Positions 1 through 11,000 of a stretch of 64,000 bases of DNA are shown here, piece after piece. The notes beneath the pieces are model-generated. The model had not been told where the DNA came from, did no database searches, and worked only from the letters and a program-made list of their open reading frames with translations. How positions within the stretch are numbered: position 1 is the first letter of the stretch; each line of letters starts with the position of its first letter. The translations under genes and the position numbers were made by a program. This DNA is from Vitis vinifera (Eukaryota; Streptophyta; Magnoliopsida; Vitales; Vitaceae), in the NCBI RefSeq assembly GCF_030704535.1, contig NC_081822.1:31517001-31581000 (forward strand), in the 5' to 3' direction.

Positions 1-324
1 GTGTCAAAGAAAAGGATTTCAAATAGTGTTTCACTTAATAATATGAAAGTAATTATTTTAAAAGAAAAATAAAAAAGATGAATGACTTCTTGTACAACCA
101 CTCTTTTCAAATATATAAAATTTGCCTAATAATTTAGACCAAATATTACAACAAAAGGCAAAATACAGGTCAAGAGTGTAAGAGAAAATGATTTCAAATA
201 GTGCGCCATTCAATAATATGAAAGTAATTATTTTAAAAGAAAAATAAAACAGATGAATGATTTCTTGTACAACCACTCTTTATATATACATACTTTTGTA
301 TTATGCCAAAATCATTGTTGGCAT

Positions 325-784
325 TGTGGGCACCCCCGTAAATGGGGAAAACGGGCCTACCCAAAGAAATATCCATTGAGTTGGGCCAGTTTGGGCCATG
401 ATTAAAAGCCCATCTAGCCTAATGGCCTAGTTGACTTAAATAGCCCAACAAGTAAAGTTGGAAATAGAATGTGGGAGGACAACCCATGGGGAGTACTAGA
501 GGCAGTTAATGCTTGGGACGGTAACCGCTTGAAGTGGCTAAAAAGTGGCCCCACGATCTCCATGCTTATTGGTAGCTGAAAGGTATATGAATACAATTGG
601 CAAGTCTAAAAAAAAAAAAAAAAGATTGTAGCATGAGAAACATTACCTTTTCTTGAAAACCCCAACTAATTTAATCATCGGAGGAAGTGATCCCGAGGTA
701 AAACCGAGTGAGCCTTATGTGGTAGGTATAAGGAAGTGCGTGACAAGGAAATGACTATTGCTCAAGAAATTCTCAGCTCCAACA
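325..784 (+). repeat. 5' LTR of truncated Ty3/gypsy copy 1
   Basis: The LTR begins TGTGGGCA and ends CTCCAACA, 460 bp, matching the LTRs at 53,815-54,273 and 63,023-63,480. It is preceded by GGCAT, the same five bases that follow the 3' LTR at 63,481. GGCAT is therefore the likely original target-site duplication. No matching 3' LTR exists for this copy inside the window. Confidence 0.85.
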
Positions 785-805
785 AGTGGTGCCGTCTATG
801 GGAAA
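785..805 (+). other. Primer-binding-site region, copy 1
   Basis: The bases just after the LTR (AGTGGTGCCGTCTATGGGAA) match the fuller copy's AGTGGCGCTGTCTATGGGAA. The consensus TGGCGCCGTCTATGGG resembles plant gypsy primer-binding sites complementary to a tRNA 3' end. I cannot assign the tRNA without a search. Confidence 0.6.
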
Positions 806-840
806 ATTCTACATTAATGTAACGTTTTTACTTAGAGCTG

Positions 841-2150
841 AAAAGTAGACCCCCATTTTTGTTTGGAGTTGGAAGCTTCGCAATGAGAGATAGTCAACTG
901 CGGGATTCAATTAGTATAATAGCTCCTTGGAGGGCCACCACACTAGAGTTTATTCTTGAGGGTTTCGAAAGGCGTTAAGCAGAGTAAGAGAGAAGAATTG
1001 AATCCATCATTGTCTAAACAAAGTTGCTAAGGCAAGAGAATGCCTTGTTGCGGACACAACTTGAAGATCAGCATGGTCGCATTTAAGCACTGTATTAGTT
1101 AGTAAGTAATCTTGATCACTTATGCTATCAAGACAATAATGACGTGGTGGAACCTTTAGATCGTGTAGTTCCTTTTGGTCAAGTTCCCCACATCATTTTA
1201 AGTTCGCATGAAGGATGCCGCCTATTTGACCTCAGGATTCCGAGAATGCTAGTCACTGAAGGCGTAGATGAGGTAGACAACACTCCCGGCATGGACCCCA
1301 ATCCCCAATGTATTCAAATCCTTACAGCCAACAACAAATGAGGTTCCCCCATGTGGAGGTTGTAGGAGGGTTGACTCGACCCTTGTCTTTGGTAGCTTGG
1401 CTCCCACATGGGTGATTGAATGAGTTGCCTTTAGGAGCCACAACTCGCCACCTAAATGATATGATGACAACACCATTCGCCCAACATATTTTGATGTATA
1501 AACCCCTGAGAGGATATACCATTCCTAAGTTCGTTATGTATGATGGAACGTATGACCCCTTTGATCATCTGATGCATTATCGACAAATGATGACACTTGA
1601 TATCGACAATGATGAGCTTCTATGCAAAGTCTTCCCGGCTAGTCTCTAAGGCACTACCTTAGCCTGGTTCCACCAACTTCCCCCTAATTTCGTTCTCTCC
1701 TTTAGGGAGATGTCAGAAGTCTCTGTAGCTCATTATTTGTGCTCAGCAAGGTAGAAGTTCAATATCAACAGCCTTTTTAATATGAAGAAGACAGAAAGTG
1801 AGACTTTACACTAGTTCATGCACAAGTTCGACCAAGAAATGCTCTAAGTAGAAACACGCAGTATGGATGCTCTGTTATAAGCCTTCAAGCATAGCATTGG
1901 ATCAGGGATCCCATTTTTTGAATCTCTCTCTAAGAATCCACCAAAAATGATTGATGAATTGTTTAGAAGAGCTAAAAAGTATGCTATGTTGGAAGAGGAC
2001 TTGCAGGCTGCAGCAAGTCCCGTCTTAGTGTCAACACAAGTGGCACAGACAAAAAAAGATACAGGGAATAAACGCCAAGGCTCGGGGAACCCTTCACAGG
2101 GCAAAAAGCCATTTAGGGGTGGTGAGGGCCAAAGACCACCCCAACGATGA
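841..2150 (+). pseudogene. gag remnant of Ty3/gypsy copy 1
   Basis: This is the N-terminal part of a retrotransposon gag polyprotein, broken by several stops and frameshifts. Recognisable open pieces lie at 1144-1341, 1416-1649 and 1947-2150. The middle piece holds the typical gag core: PLRGYTIPKFVMYDGTYDPF, then DHLMHYRQMM and LLCKVFPASL. The last piece is basic and glutamine-rich (VAQTKKDTGNKRQGSGN), as near the C-terminus of plant gypsy gag. Stops are mostly TAA, TAG or TGA where CAA, CAG, CGA or TGG would be expected. Protease and pol are absent because the duplicate ends at about 2187. It is non-functional. Confidence 0.8.
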
Positions 2151-2314
2151 ACCTCGCTCAATCTGACCTATAGATAGTTACTTCCAATATCCCATATCCC
2201 ATATGGAAGTAGTCTTCCTCACCAATTGAGTTACTTAACCTCTGTACATATAATTGGATACAATTCAATATATAGTTATTCTTTCTTCCTAAACTTTAAT
2301 TAAAATTAAATAAA

Positions 2315-2433
2315 GAGTATGTTTGGCAGTGATTCTAGAAAACGTTTTTAATCTTTCTAACACTTGAATTATAAAAAATTTCAAGTATTAAAAATATTAG
2401 AAGCATTTCCTAAAATCACTGTCAAACGAGCTC
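2315..2433. mobile_element. Small MITE-like inverted-repeat element
   Basis: About 119 bp with near-matching inverted ends: GTTTGGCAGTGATTCTAG on the left and CTAAAATCACTGTCAAAC on the right. The interior is AT-rich and partly self-complementary (CACTTGAA against TTTCAAGT). There is no coding capacity. A small non-autonomous DNA transposon is the best reading. I could not define a target duplication with confidence. Confidence 0.6.
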
Positions 2434-4288
2434 TAATTTTAATTATTATTTAACAAAACCTTCTGCTAGATTTTTAAAGTAATGGTTAAGCATTAGTTCT
2501 TGTACTTCCGCTTTGTTGAAATATTATTTTCAATACATATCATTGCAATAATTGCAGTAAATATTTTTACATTTGGTTCCAACATTGGTAACCTTTTCCT
2601 TAGTTATGTTGCTTTTCCATTTTTAATTTTTTTTATATAGGACTTTATGAGAATTGCCCTAAATAATTTTTATTTTCAATAATTTCTGTTTGGATCCGAA
2701 TTAATAAGAGAGAAATTACCATAAATTAGCTTACTTCAAATATAAATAAAATGATAACTTATACCACTAGAAAAGGTTTGGAAGATGGCAAACAAATCAA
2801 TGGGTGGAAGTGGAACAAGAATGAAAAATAATAAATAAATAAATAGATAAATAAAGGGGGAAATCCAATTTTATAAGAAGGATTGACCTGGTGATACTTG
2901 TACCATTAAAAAAGGATGTGGTTTGGGATACATCAGACATTGGTTGGACATTTCTTAAAAGAGAATATGTGAATTAGGCTAGAAATTAGAGAACTGAAAA
3001 TTAAGATCATTCATGTCAGTAAATGAATATTTTTTAAGAGATCAATATTTATTTTTGAAAAGATGAGTTGAGGTTTTCATTAACGAATTCCTAGTAGTTT
3101 TTATGGAAACAATTATAAAAATCTTAAATTTTTAATAGTTTTTAGAAGTTTATAGATGTCATTCCTATAAGTTTAACCACATTTCTTTCGATATAATTAC
3201 AAAATTAAAACTAAAGAGAGAATCTCATCCTACCTTGTTTACTATTATTATGAAATTCCAAATCTCTTTTCTTGATATGTTAAAGTCTAAAAAAATTTAA
3301 TAAGTAATATTTAACTAATTGCTTGGTGAAAGAACCGTCATTACTAATTGGAGTGGAAAAAATGAGAACCATGACATAAATTCAAGGGAATAGCTAGATC
3401 ACTACAAATAATAAATTATGTCGATTATTAAATTCTAATAATATATTATAAATATGTAAAAAGATATACCTTCCATCAACCATCCTATATAATGGTTTAG
3501 AAGCATGAAAGAGGGCAATGCAAGTTTTGTACATAAAATTTTAAGTTGAATAGAGGGAAGGAAACATGAAAATTTCACAAATTTTTCACGAAATTTCCTT
3601 CAAAAACTGGTAATGGTAAGAAGTTAATGAAGTTTAAATTCTAAACATCCTTTTACATTACATGATTGATTAGTCCGAAATATTGTCCTTAACATCCTCC
3701 ATGTGACCAAGTGGAGGATCTCATACAGTTTATTGAGAGATGATAAAGACTTTGTTAGTCTTCTCTGATTATAATCCTCAAATGGCAAAAAGAGAGCAGG
3801 CAAGCTTCATGTGCTAGTAATAATTTTTTTTTATTTAGTATTTGTTGTTTGGATTGAAATAAAATCAAGGATATCATATAAAATTATAATAAACTATTAA
3901 ATATTTTATTACTTTTAAATTGATTAAGTGTATATTATATTATACACAATGCTAAATTATAGATTCTTCAAAAAATTAAGAAGGATAACTAATTATCTTT
4001 CTATTAAAAAAATAAATGGTGCCATTAATTGTTGCAAAATAATTTACAATATTGGATGATGAGTTGGCTAATAAATGTAGTCCAATAATTAATGAATAAA
4101 TAAAAACATTTCTTTTTCATTTTTTGAAAAATAAAAAGTTTTATTTTAATTTCTTTTAATCCCATGAGGTGACTAGTAAAGGTGGTTAAGAAACCAAATG
4201 CTTGCTCATATTTTGTGTTTTTCTTTTCTTTTCTTTTAATATTTATATAAAATTTATCTTCTTTTTTTTTTCTTTCATGTATTAAAAT
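2434..4288. other. AT-rich intergenic DNA, nothing recognised
   Basis: Strongly AT-rich with many homopolymer runs and no sizeable ORF. I see no coding motif, tRNA-like fold or clear transposon end. It lies between the truncated gypsy duplicate and the TNL block. Confidence 0.6.
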
Positions 4289-5811
4289 TTTTAAAGGTGA
4301 GTTCCTTATTTAATAAGAGAAGTAAGTGTGTCTCTCTGTTAGAGTTTAATAATACTCCTTGACTTTTTATTATAGAAAGATGAATAATTTAATCTTAAAA
4401 CAAAAACAAGTATGGAAAATTATAGTAATTCCTATATAAAATGTAACGGTTGTTAGAAATTTATCTTGAAAAAATAATGATTTTCAAAAATTAAGTTTTT
4501 GTACAAAATCAAGTTTTAATTTTTTTTTAACTATATCATAAAGTAATTTTTATTTAAATTGATATATTTTATTTAAATTCCTTTTATTATTCCACAAATT
4601 TTCCCTTCTTTTAGTGATATGAAAAATATGCATTAAATGTTTAATGAGACAAAAATAATAAGAAGATGACGATGACCCTATAAATACATTGAAACAATCA
4701 TATAAAAATGGTCATCAAGCAAAATAATGTTTGTAATTAACAAAATAATTTTTTCAGTTTAGGTTTAAGAGAGTTTAAACTAGAGCTCTCAAAGATAGGA
4801 TTTAATGATACTAGTTGAAATTATGGTAACATTTTTTTATAGTATTTGGATTATGATAGACTACATTTGTAATTAAAAATTGAATATATCTCTTTTTATA
4901 AGACACTATGAAATAATTTGTAACATAATTAAAACACAATAAAAAAATTTAAGCTACTTTGGTCACTATGCATATGATCTTAATAAATAAATGAGAATAA
5001 TTTATCAATGTGTCAAAGTCATTCTTGAAAGTACTTGTGGATAATTTCTAATAAATAAAATTATCCACACTTAAAAACATACAAATTAAAATCAACAATT
5101 CAAATCATCCATGCTTAAAAACATACAAATTAAAATCCACAATCCAAACCACGAGTCTTTTTAATGGTATTCTTATTCTGGTTCAATACTGCATCTCTGC
5201 CACCACTTCCAATTCCAGGACCAATAGCTAGTTTCCATTAGCATCCTGACCAATGTTCCATGAGTATATCATAATATCATATTTAAAAATAAAGCAAAGT
5301 AAGAGCAAAATAAATATTAATTCATGCTTATAAGATAATTAATGCAATTTGAAAGACATGATAATCGTTTGGCCTACCAATTCATAAATGAAGCTCTAAA
5401 TAAAAATTCTAGTTAATTGAAACAAAAATTTTGCCATGCCAAAATAGCTATTGTAATATGATCTTTCTTTTTAAATTCAATAGTTCATTCCAAAGATAAA
5501 GCTTTGATAAGGTTCTAAGATATTTATTACAAAAAATAAAGGAGTTTTAACCTTAGATAGACCTAAGAATACGGGATCTCCAAATTTGATAAGATTTTGG
5601 GGTAATAAAAAACAAATAAATTAAAATAAAAGTTGAAAGAAAAAAAAGAAGAAGAAAAAAACCTATTTGAATGACTTGAGCATATCTAATCTCGTATCAA
5701 ACTTAATATTCTTCCAAGCATGTAATCTTATTAAAAATTGTCTAGACATTTTTTCCACTAATTTTGGTAAATATTTTAACCTTCAATAATAAAACCAAAG
5801 ACAAAGAAGAC

Positions 5812-5850
5812 ATACCTTGCTGAGAAGAGTTGGAAACTAGAGATGTCTTC
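5812..5850 (-). other. Exon-end relic resembling the TNL 3' end
   Basis: The minus strand reads CTCTAG, TTTCCAACTCTT, then CTCAGCAAG|GTATGTCTTC. This echoes the end of the last TNL-A exon (CTCTAGTTTCCAAAGG at about 8090-8075, then AGCAAG|GTATGTCTTC at 8045-8056). The same second copy occurs downstream of TNL-B near 34,236-34,280. It may be an alternative 3' UTR exon or a remnant of another TNL 3' end. Confidence 0.4.
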
Positions 5851-6907
5851 AGTTTTTTTGATTTGATTTCTTTGCATAACAACCTTTTTATTTTATTGTA
5901 ATGACTAATTAAGAAAAATAGAATCTCATAATTTTTAATATATTTTAATGACTAAATAAAATTAAAAAAATGTAAATTTAAAATGAGAAGTCAAACTATC
6001 TTGATATGGCCTCAAGGGGGCAAAGTAAAAAAGAAAAGAAAAAAAAATCATGAATTATAATAAACATGCAAAAAAATTTATATTTCATGATCATTTAACG
6101 AAATAAGTGATTATTGATATTAGTTATGAAACAAAAAATATAAAATAAAAAATGGAACAAAAAAAAATTAGATAGAGAAAAGCTTTGATTATTAATATTA
6201 GTTATGAAAGGAAAAAACTCTGAACTATGAAATGAAAAAAAAAAAAAGATAATTGTTTCAATTTTATTTAAAAATTAACTAAAATGCAAACAATATTTTC
6301 AAAGGAATTTTTTTTTAAAAAAAGAAGCTAGAAATGTGAATATGAATTTTTAAGAATTTTACATTTTTTAGCAAAACTTTAAAAATTCAATAATTTCACT
6401 AATAAATTTTAAGATCTTTTGTAAATAATTAAATTGATAAAATTTTATTTAAAATTTGTTTCTAACAATATAATATAAATGTAGTACCATCATGCATGAA
6501 TAGACCTAAAAACTTAGGTATTTTGAAAATCATAGGGTCAAGCAAAACAACCTACCACTAAGAAATTTATTTAATAAAATATAAATTATTTAAATAAATT
6601 AAATTTTATCAACAATTAAGTAGAATATAATCTAAATAATCCATCTAGTATTTTTTTTTCTCACATACAAAATGATTTTCTTAGGAGTTGATCAAAGTTT
6701 GTACTTTTGATTTTTATTTTTTAAAATTCCTAAACAAATGAAAGAATATTTTGCTCCAAGCCCACCGTGCTCCGCCACTAGCCTTAAGTCATGCTCTCAC
6801 CTTTTAGGTTGTTTATTGATGGATCCTACACTTTCTCACATGAAGAAGTAGACCAAAGGGAGGACAAAATAATTACTAAATTATAGCCGTTTCATGTAAA
6901 CAAAGTT

Positions 6908-7684
6908 GGGAAAATTGTGTTTTGGGCTCATTTGAGATAAAAATTAAGGTTTGGTTCATATGACTTACATAATTGATAGAAATAATATAAGGTATGAAAA
7001 GACCAAAATACCCATTGACCTTTCACATAAGTTTTTTTGGTCTTTATTGCACCACTATTCATGCAGTTATAATAATTCTATTTTAACCATATGAATTTTT
7101 CATTGTTTTTAAAAATTTTTTTATAAATAATTAAAAATCAACATTATTTTCTATTTTAAATAATAAATAAAGAAAAATTAAGTTGAAAAACTATTTTAAA
7201 AAATACTTTCTAAAAAAATGGTAATATAATTTATATTTTTTATATTTTCTTTTTGAAAAAACATTTAATTAAAAAATGAAATTAAAAATAAAAATTGAAA
7301 ACCTTGTACTATTTTTTTATATGAAAATAATAAAAAGAATTAAATTTCATTCATTGATTATCCATTAAATTTTATATGAAAAAATTTTATCCTGATTTAT
7401 AATAAGAGTAAAAAGATTTAATATCTTTAAAAAAAAAAGTTAGAAATGAGTAATACTTAATAGGAAATAGAAAAGGGAAAAAAAACACAAAAAAATAAAA
7501 ATAAAATTGAAATATACGCTCACTATATGCCTATGTAGGGGTAAAGGGTATTTTAGGGATTAATGAAGGATAATATCCTTCAACTTAATTTTTATACTTT
7601 ATTTAGGTTTTGACCTTAAATGTGCATGATATATAGATCTTTGGTCAATTTTGAGGTCATCTCACCTCAAAACACAATTCTCCC
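6908..7684. mobile_element. 777-bp TIR element, Mutator-like family
   Basis: The ends are inverted: GGGAAAATTGTGTTTTG at the left and CAAAACACAATTCTCCC at the right. The interior is AT-rich and non-coding and matches parts of 15,739-16,260 and 17,960-18,300. The TNL-B flank lacks it at the corresponding spot near 35,407-35,430, so it inserted after the TNL duplication or was lost from the other copy. The target duplication is unclear, so the superfamily is an inference from family members carrying subterminal repeats and an Ulp1-like remnant. Confidence 0.65.
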
Positions 7685-7914
7685 AAGATTCTAAACCATA
7701 AATCAATCATTTAAGAAAAGTATCATAATTGTTAAGATCTAAATATATAATTTTACATGAGAATACTCACCTTCCATTTTGCCTTTTAAAGTGCATGACT
7801 TTCTTTTAAAATCAATAATCTTCCAAATATAATACCTAAATAAGTCCTAAAATATTTTTTTTAGAAAAAAAAGAAAAAAAAAAGTTTTACCTTTAAGACA
7901 GTCCCAAGTTGCGG

Positions 7915-7944
7915 GATATATATATATATATGTGTGTGTGTGTG
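7915..7944. repeat. (AT)n(TG)n microsatellite
   Basis: An AT dinucleotide run passes directly into a TG run. The paralogous site near 35,687-35,700 has only a short AT run. It would be a polymorphic marker distinguishing the two gene copies. Confidence 0.9.
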
Positions 7945-8054
7945 AGTCGCTAGTATACGATTTTAAAATTTATTTAGATATTTCTTTTTTCAGTAATTCC
8001 ATCTAATAAATATATTAACCACTCGTGAATAAAAAAGAGAGAAGACATACCTTG

Positions 8055-11000
8055 CTAGGGTTTAAATAAAGCTTTGATCCTTTGGAAACTAGAGAATCCT
8101 TTCTTGGGTGGGTGATCTTCTCTATCACCAAGGCTTCCTCTTGACGGCTGAGGCCAATGGATCTGATCTTGGGCGTACAAGAGATGTATCCCACAACTTT
8201 TCACTTTAAAGCATGCGTTATCGCCACACTTAAAAGAGCCAACACCGATTGGAGTGTGGAAGTGATCCTTAAAGTTGTTCCTCCTTCTGGATCGATACTC
8301 ACTTGGAATGTCAATCTGAGGGAAATACGTCACCCAAATTGCTGGATCTGGTGTGCTATCACTGTCGTAGCAGTGTTTGCCAGATAATAAATGACTAGCC
8401 AAGTAGGTTTTACATTTAAAATAAAATGATATCTCCTCCAGTCGTTCAGATTGATCACCATGGGATATTGTCAATTCACAATGTGGAATACTACCTTCTG
8501 TTGTCTCACATTCATCATCATCAAGGGGAACATGATGGAAGAATAGAACAAATCCCAAGAAGTTGTCATCTTCATACCAATTCATTGGGAGCTCTATACT
8601 TACTTCACATCCCATTCTCTGATGGCTTACCCACTCTGGTATTCCATTACTTCCTGGAAGTAGAATACTAAATCTTTGCGGATAAAAATCCAGGTCCAGA
8701 AAAAAATTCGGCTCAAAAAATTCTGGCTGCAGAAAAAATGTCATGTAAGTTTTTGTTTTAAAAAAAAGAAAAAAGAAAAAAGAAAAAATAATTATGCCAT
8801 GAAACTGATACCTGAATTGGTGATTTGAAGCGTTTGAGCAAAGAAGACCAGAGTAGACTTGAGAAAGTTTCAGTTTCCAGGGATGGACAACCATGTGCCT
8901 CCATCACTGTTAAACTTGATGGAACCTCTCCAATTTCTTCAAGCATCGGGCAGTGATTCATGAAAAGGGCTTTGAGCTTAGAAAGTTGAGTGATGCCAGC
9001 AGGTATGCAACGAATATGGTTTTCACTTACATCTAAAGATACCAGTAAGGATAAGCACCACAAATCACTGGGGATTTCTCCTTCCATCAGATTGCAACCA
9101 CCTAGATCTAGCCACAGTAAGCAACATTGCAGGCTTCTCAAATTGTCAGGCAAGTTGCGGAGCTTTGTACAGTTACGAACACGAAGAGTAGTAAGACATG
9201 TCAAACTACCAATGCTATTGGGAAGAGCCACAAGGTTCTCACAATTGATTAATTCCAAAGATTCAAGACCTCTCAGGTGTCCAATTAATGATGGCAGCTC
9301 TGTTATACCCGTTTCACGTAAAAAAAGGTGTTCTAATCGTTCCATATCCTCTGTGATCTCTGAAAAAGCCTCTAGATTTGAACAACCATTGAGAGAGAGG
9401 CGTTCGAGGGATTTCAACCCACATATACTATTTGGAAGACTTCTCAAGTTTCTACAATTTTCCAAATCTAACCATTTAAGTCTAGTGAGATGACCTATAG
9501 AGCAAGGTAATTCTTTAATAGGAGTCTCATCTAGAAAAAGAGCCCATAGCTTCCCCATCTGGATCTCAGGAAACCTCTCAAAATTTGAGCAACCACTGAG
9601 AGCAAGACTTTCAAGGGCCTGCAAGCACCCAATGCCATTTGGGAGTTCCTTAATAGCAGTATTCTCTAAACAAAGCTCCTTCAAGCATTTCAGATTCCCT
9701 TGGATCTCTGGGAATTTCTGAAAGTTTGAGCAATATGAGAGATTAAGAATTTCAAGAGATTCCAAATACCCAATGCTGTTTGGGAGTTCCTTAATACCAC
9801 TCTCACGTAAATATAGCTCCCTTAAAAGTCCCATATTGGTAAATATATCCGAAAATTTCTCAAACTTCAAACATTCTTTAAGAGAGAGAATTTCGAGAGA
9901 TGTCAAAGACCCCATGCTATTTGGGAGTTCCTTAATAGCAGTGTTATCTAAATAAAGCTCCTTTAAACATTTCATATTCCCTTTAATCTCTGGAAATTTC
10001 TCAAATTTTGAGCAATATGAGAGGTCAAGAATTTCAAGAGATTCCAAATACCCAATGCTGCTTGGGAGTTCTTTAATACCACTCTCACCTAAATGAAGCC
10101 CCCTTAAATGTTCCATATATGTAAATGTATCCGAAAATTTCTCAAACTTTGAACATCCTTCTAAATGAAGCTCCCTCAAAAATTTCATATTCCCATGGAT
10201 CTCAGGAAATTTCTCCAAATTTGAACAATTTGAGAGATTAAGGACTTCAAGAGATGCTAAGTACACAATGCTACTCGGTAGTTCTTTAATCTCACTCTTG
10301 TTTAAATAAAGCTCCTTCAAATGTCCCATATTCCCATGGATCTTAGGAAATTTCTTCAAGTTTTGACATCGATCAAGATAAAGAACTTCAAGAGATTCAA
10401 ACTTCATGCCAGGTGGGAAACTTTGGAGCTGTTCACATCCTCCCAAATTCAAGTAAGTCAACCTTTTGAGATCGCCAATAGATAAATGAAGTTCACGCAA
10501 ACTTATACAACCTTCAAGATTTAGTCTCTCCAAATTTGGCATGCTTGAGAATTTTGGCATTTTGACAAGTTGTTTTGAGTCACTTAGATCAATGACCTTT
10601 AATTTTCCAAGAAACTGTAACAGAAGACATTCTTTTTAATAAATTTTTTTTGCTTCAACTTAAAAATTAATATAAAGAAAAAAAGCATTAAATAATGATC
10701 ATACCTTATCCCCTTTCCAAAGTTGTTTTATGTTGCTAGACTTTAAGTTGATTTCAACAAGGTTCTCTCCATAAAACTTTGAAGGCAAAGACCTCAAAGT
10801 GCAGCCTTGCCAATGAAGATATCTCAATTTATGAGGAAATTCAATGTCTTTAGGAAGAAACACTTTATACTCCTCTCTTGTCAAACCATCATGATCATTG
10901 CAATAGACTTTAAGCAACCTAAGTTTATTCATCTTGGCAAACACTTCTGTAGTGAACTGCATTTCTTTTGATGTAGACATGTCTAGAGATATGGTTTGAA

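Larger units (their letters stand above)
1..2187. repeat. Truncated duplicate of the gypsy insertion site (copy 1)
   Basis: This block is collinear with about 53,453-55,696: the same 5' flanking DNA, 5' LTR, primer-binding region and gag. The flank upstream of the LTR matches too, so this is a segmental duplicate of one insertion and not an independent transposition. Homology stops abruptly near 2185-2188 (55,694-55,697 in the other copy). Copy 1 then runs into 'aatatccc' DNA resembling 52,068-52,150. The left end is cut by the window edge. Confidence 0.85.
4289..8054. repeat. 3' flank of TNL-A, paralogous to 32,126-35,887
   Basis: From 'atttttaaaggtgag' at about 4289 this DNA runs collinear with the flank downstream of TNL-B, with small indels and substitutions. 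It is non-coding and AT-rich. It probably carries 3' UTR sequence: directly after the TNL-A stop codon the minus strand reads CAAG|GTATGTC, a good splice donor, so a 3' UTR intron is likely. The main difference between the two flanks is the 777-bp element at 6908-7684, present only here. Confidence 0.75.

Noticed and set aside
8990..9493. 167-codon plus-strand ORF inside the LRR exon (a twin lies at 36,682-37,185)
   Set aside because: It is antisense to the LRR coding frame, and its repeats mirror the LRR period. It is a shadow, not a gene.
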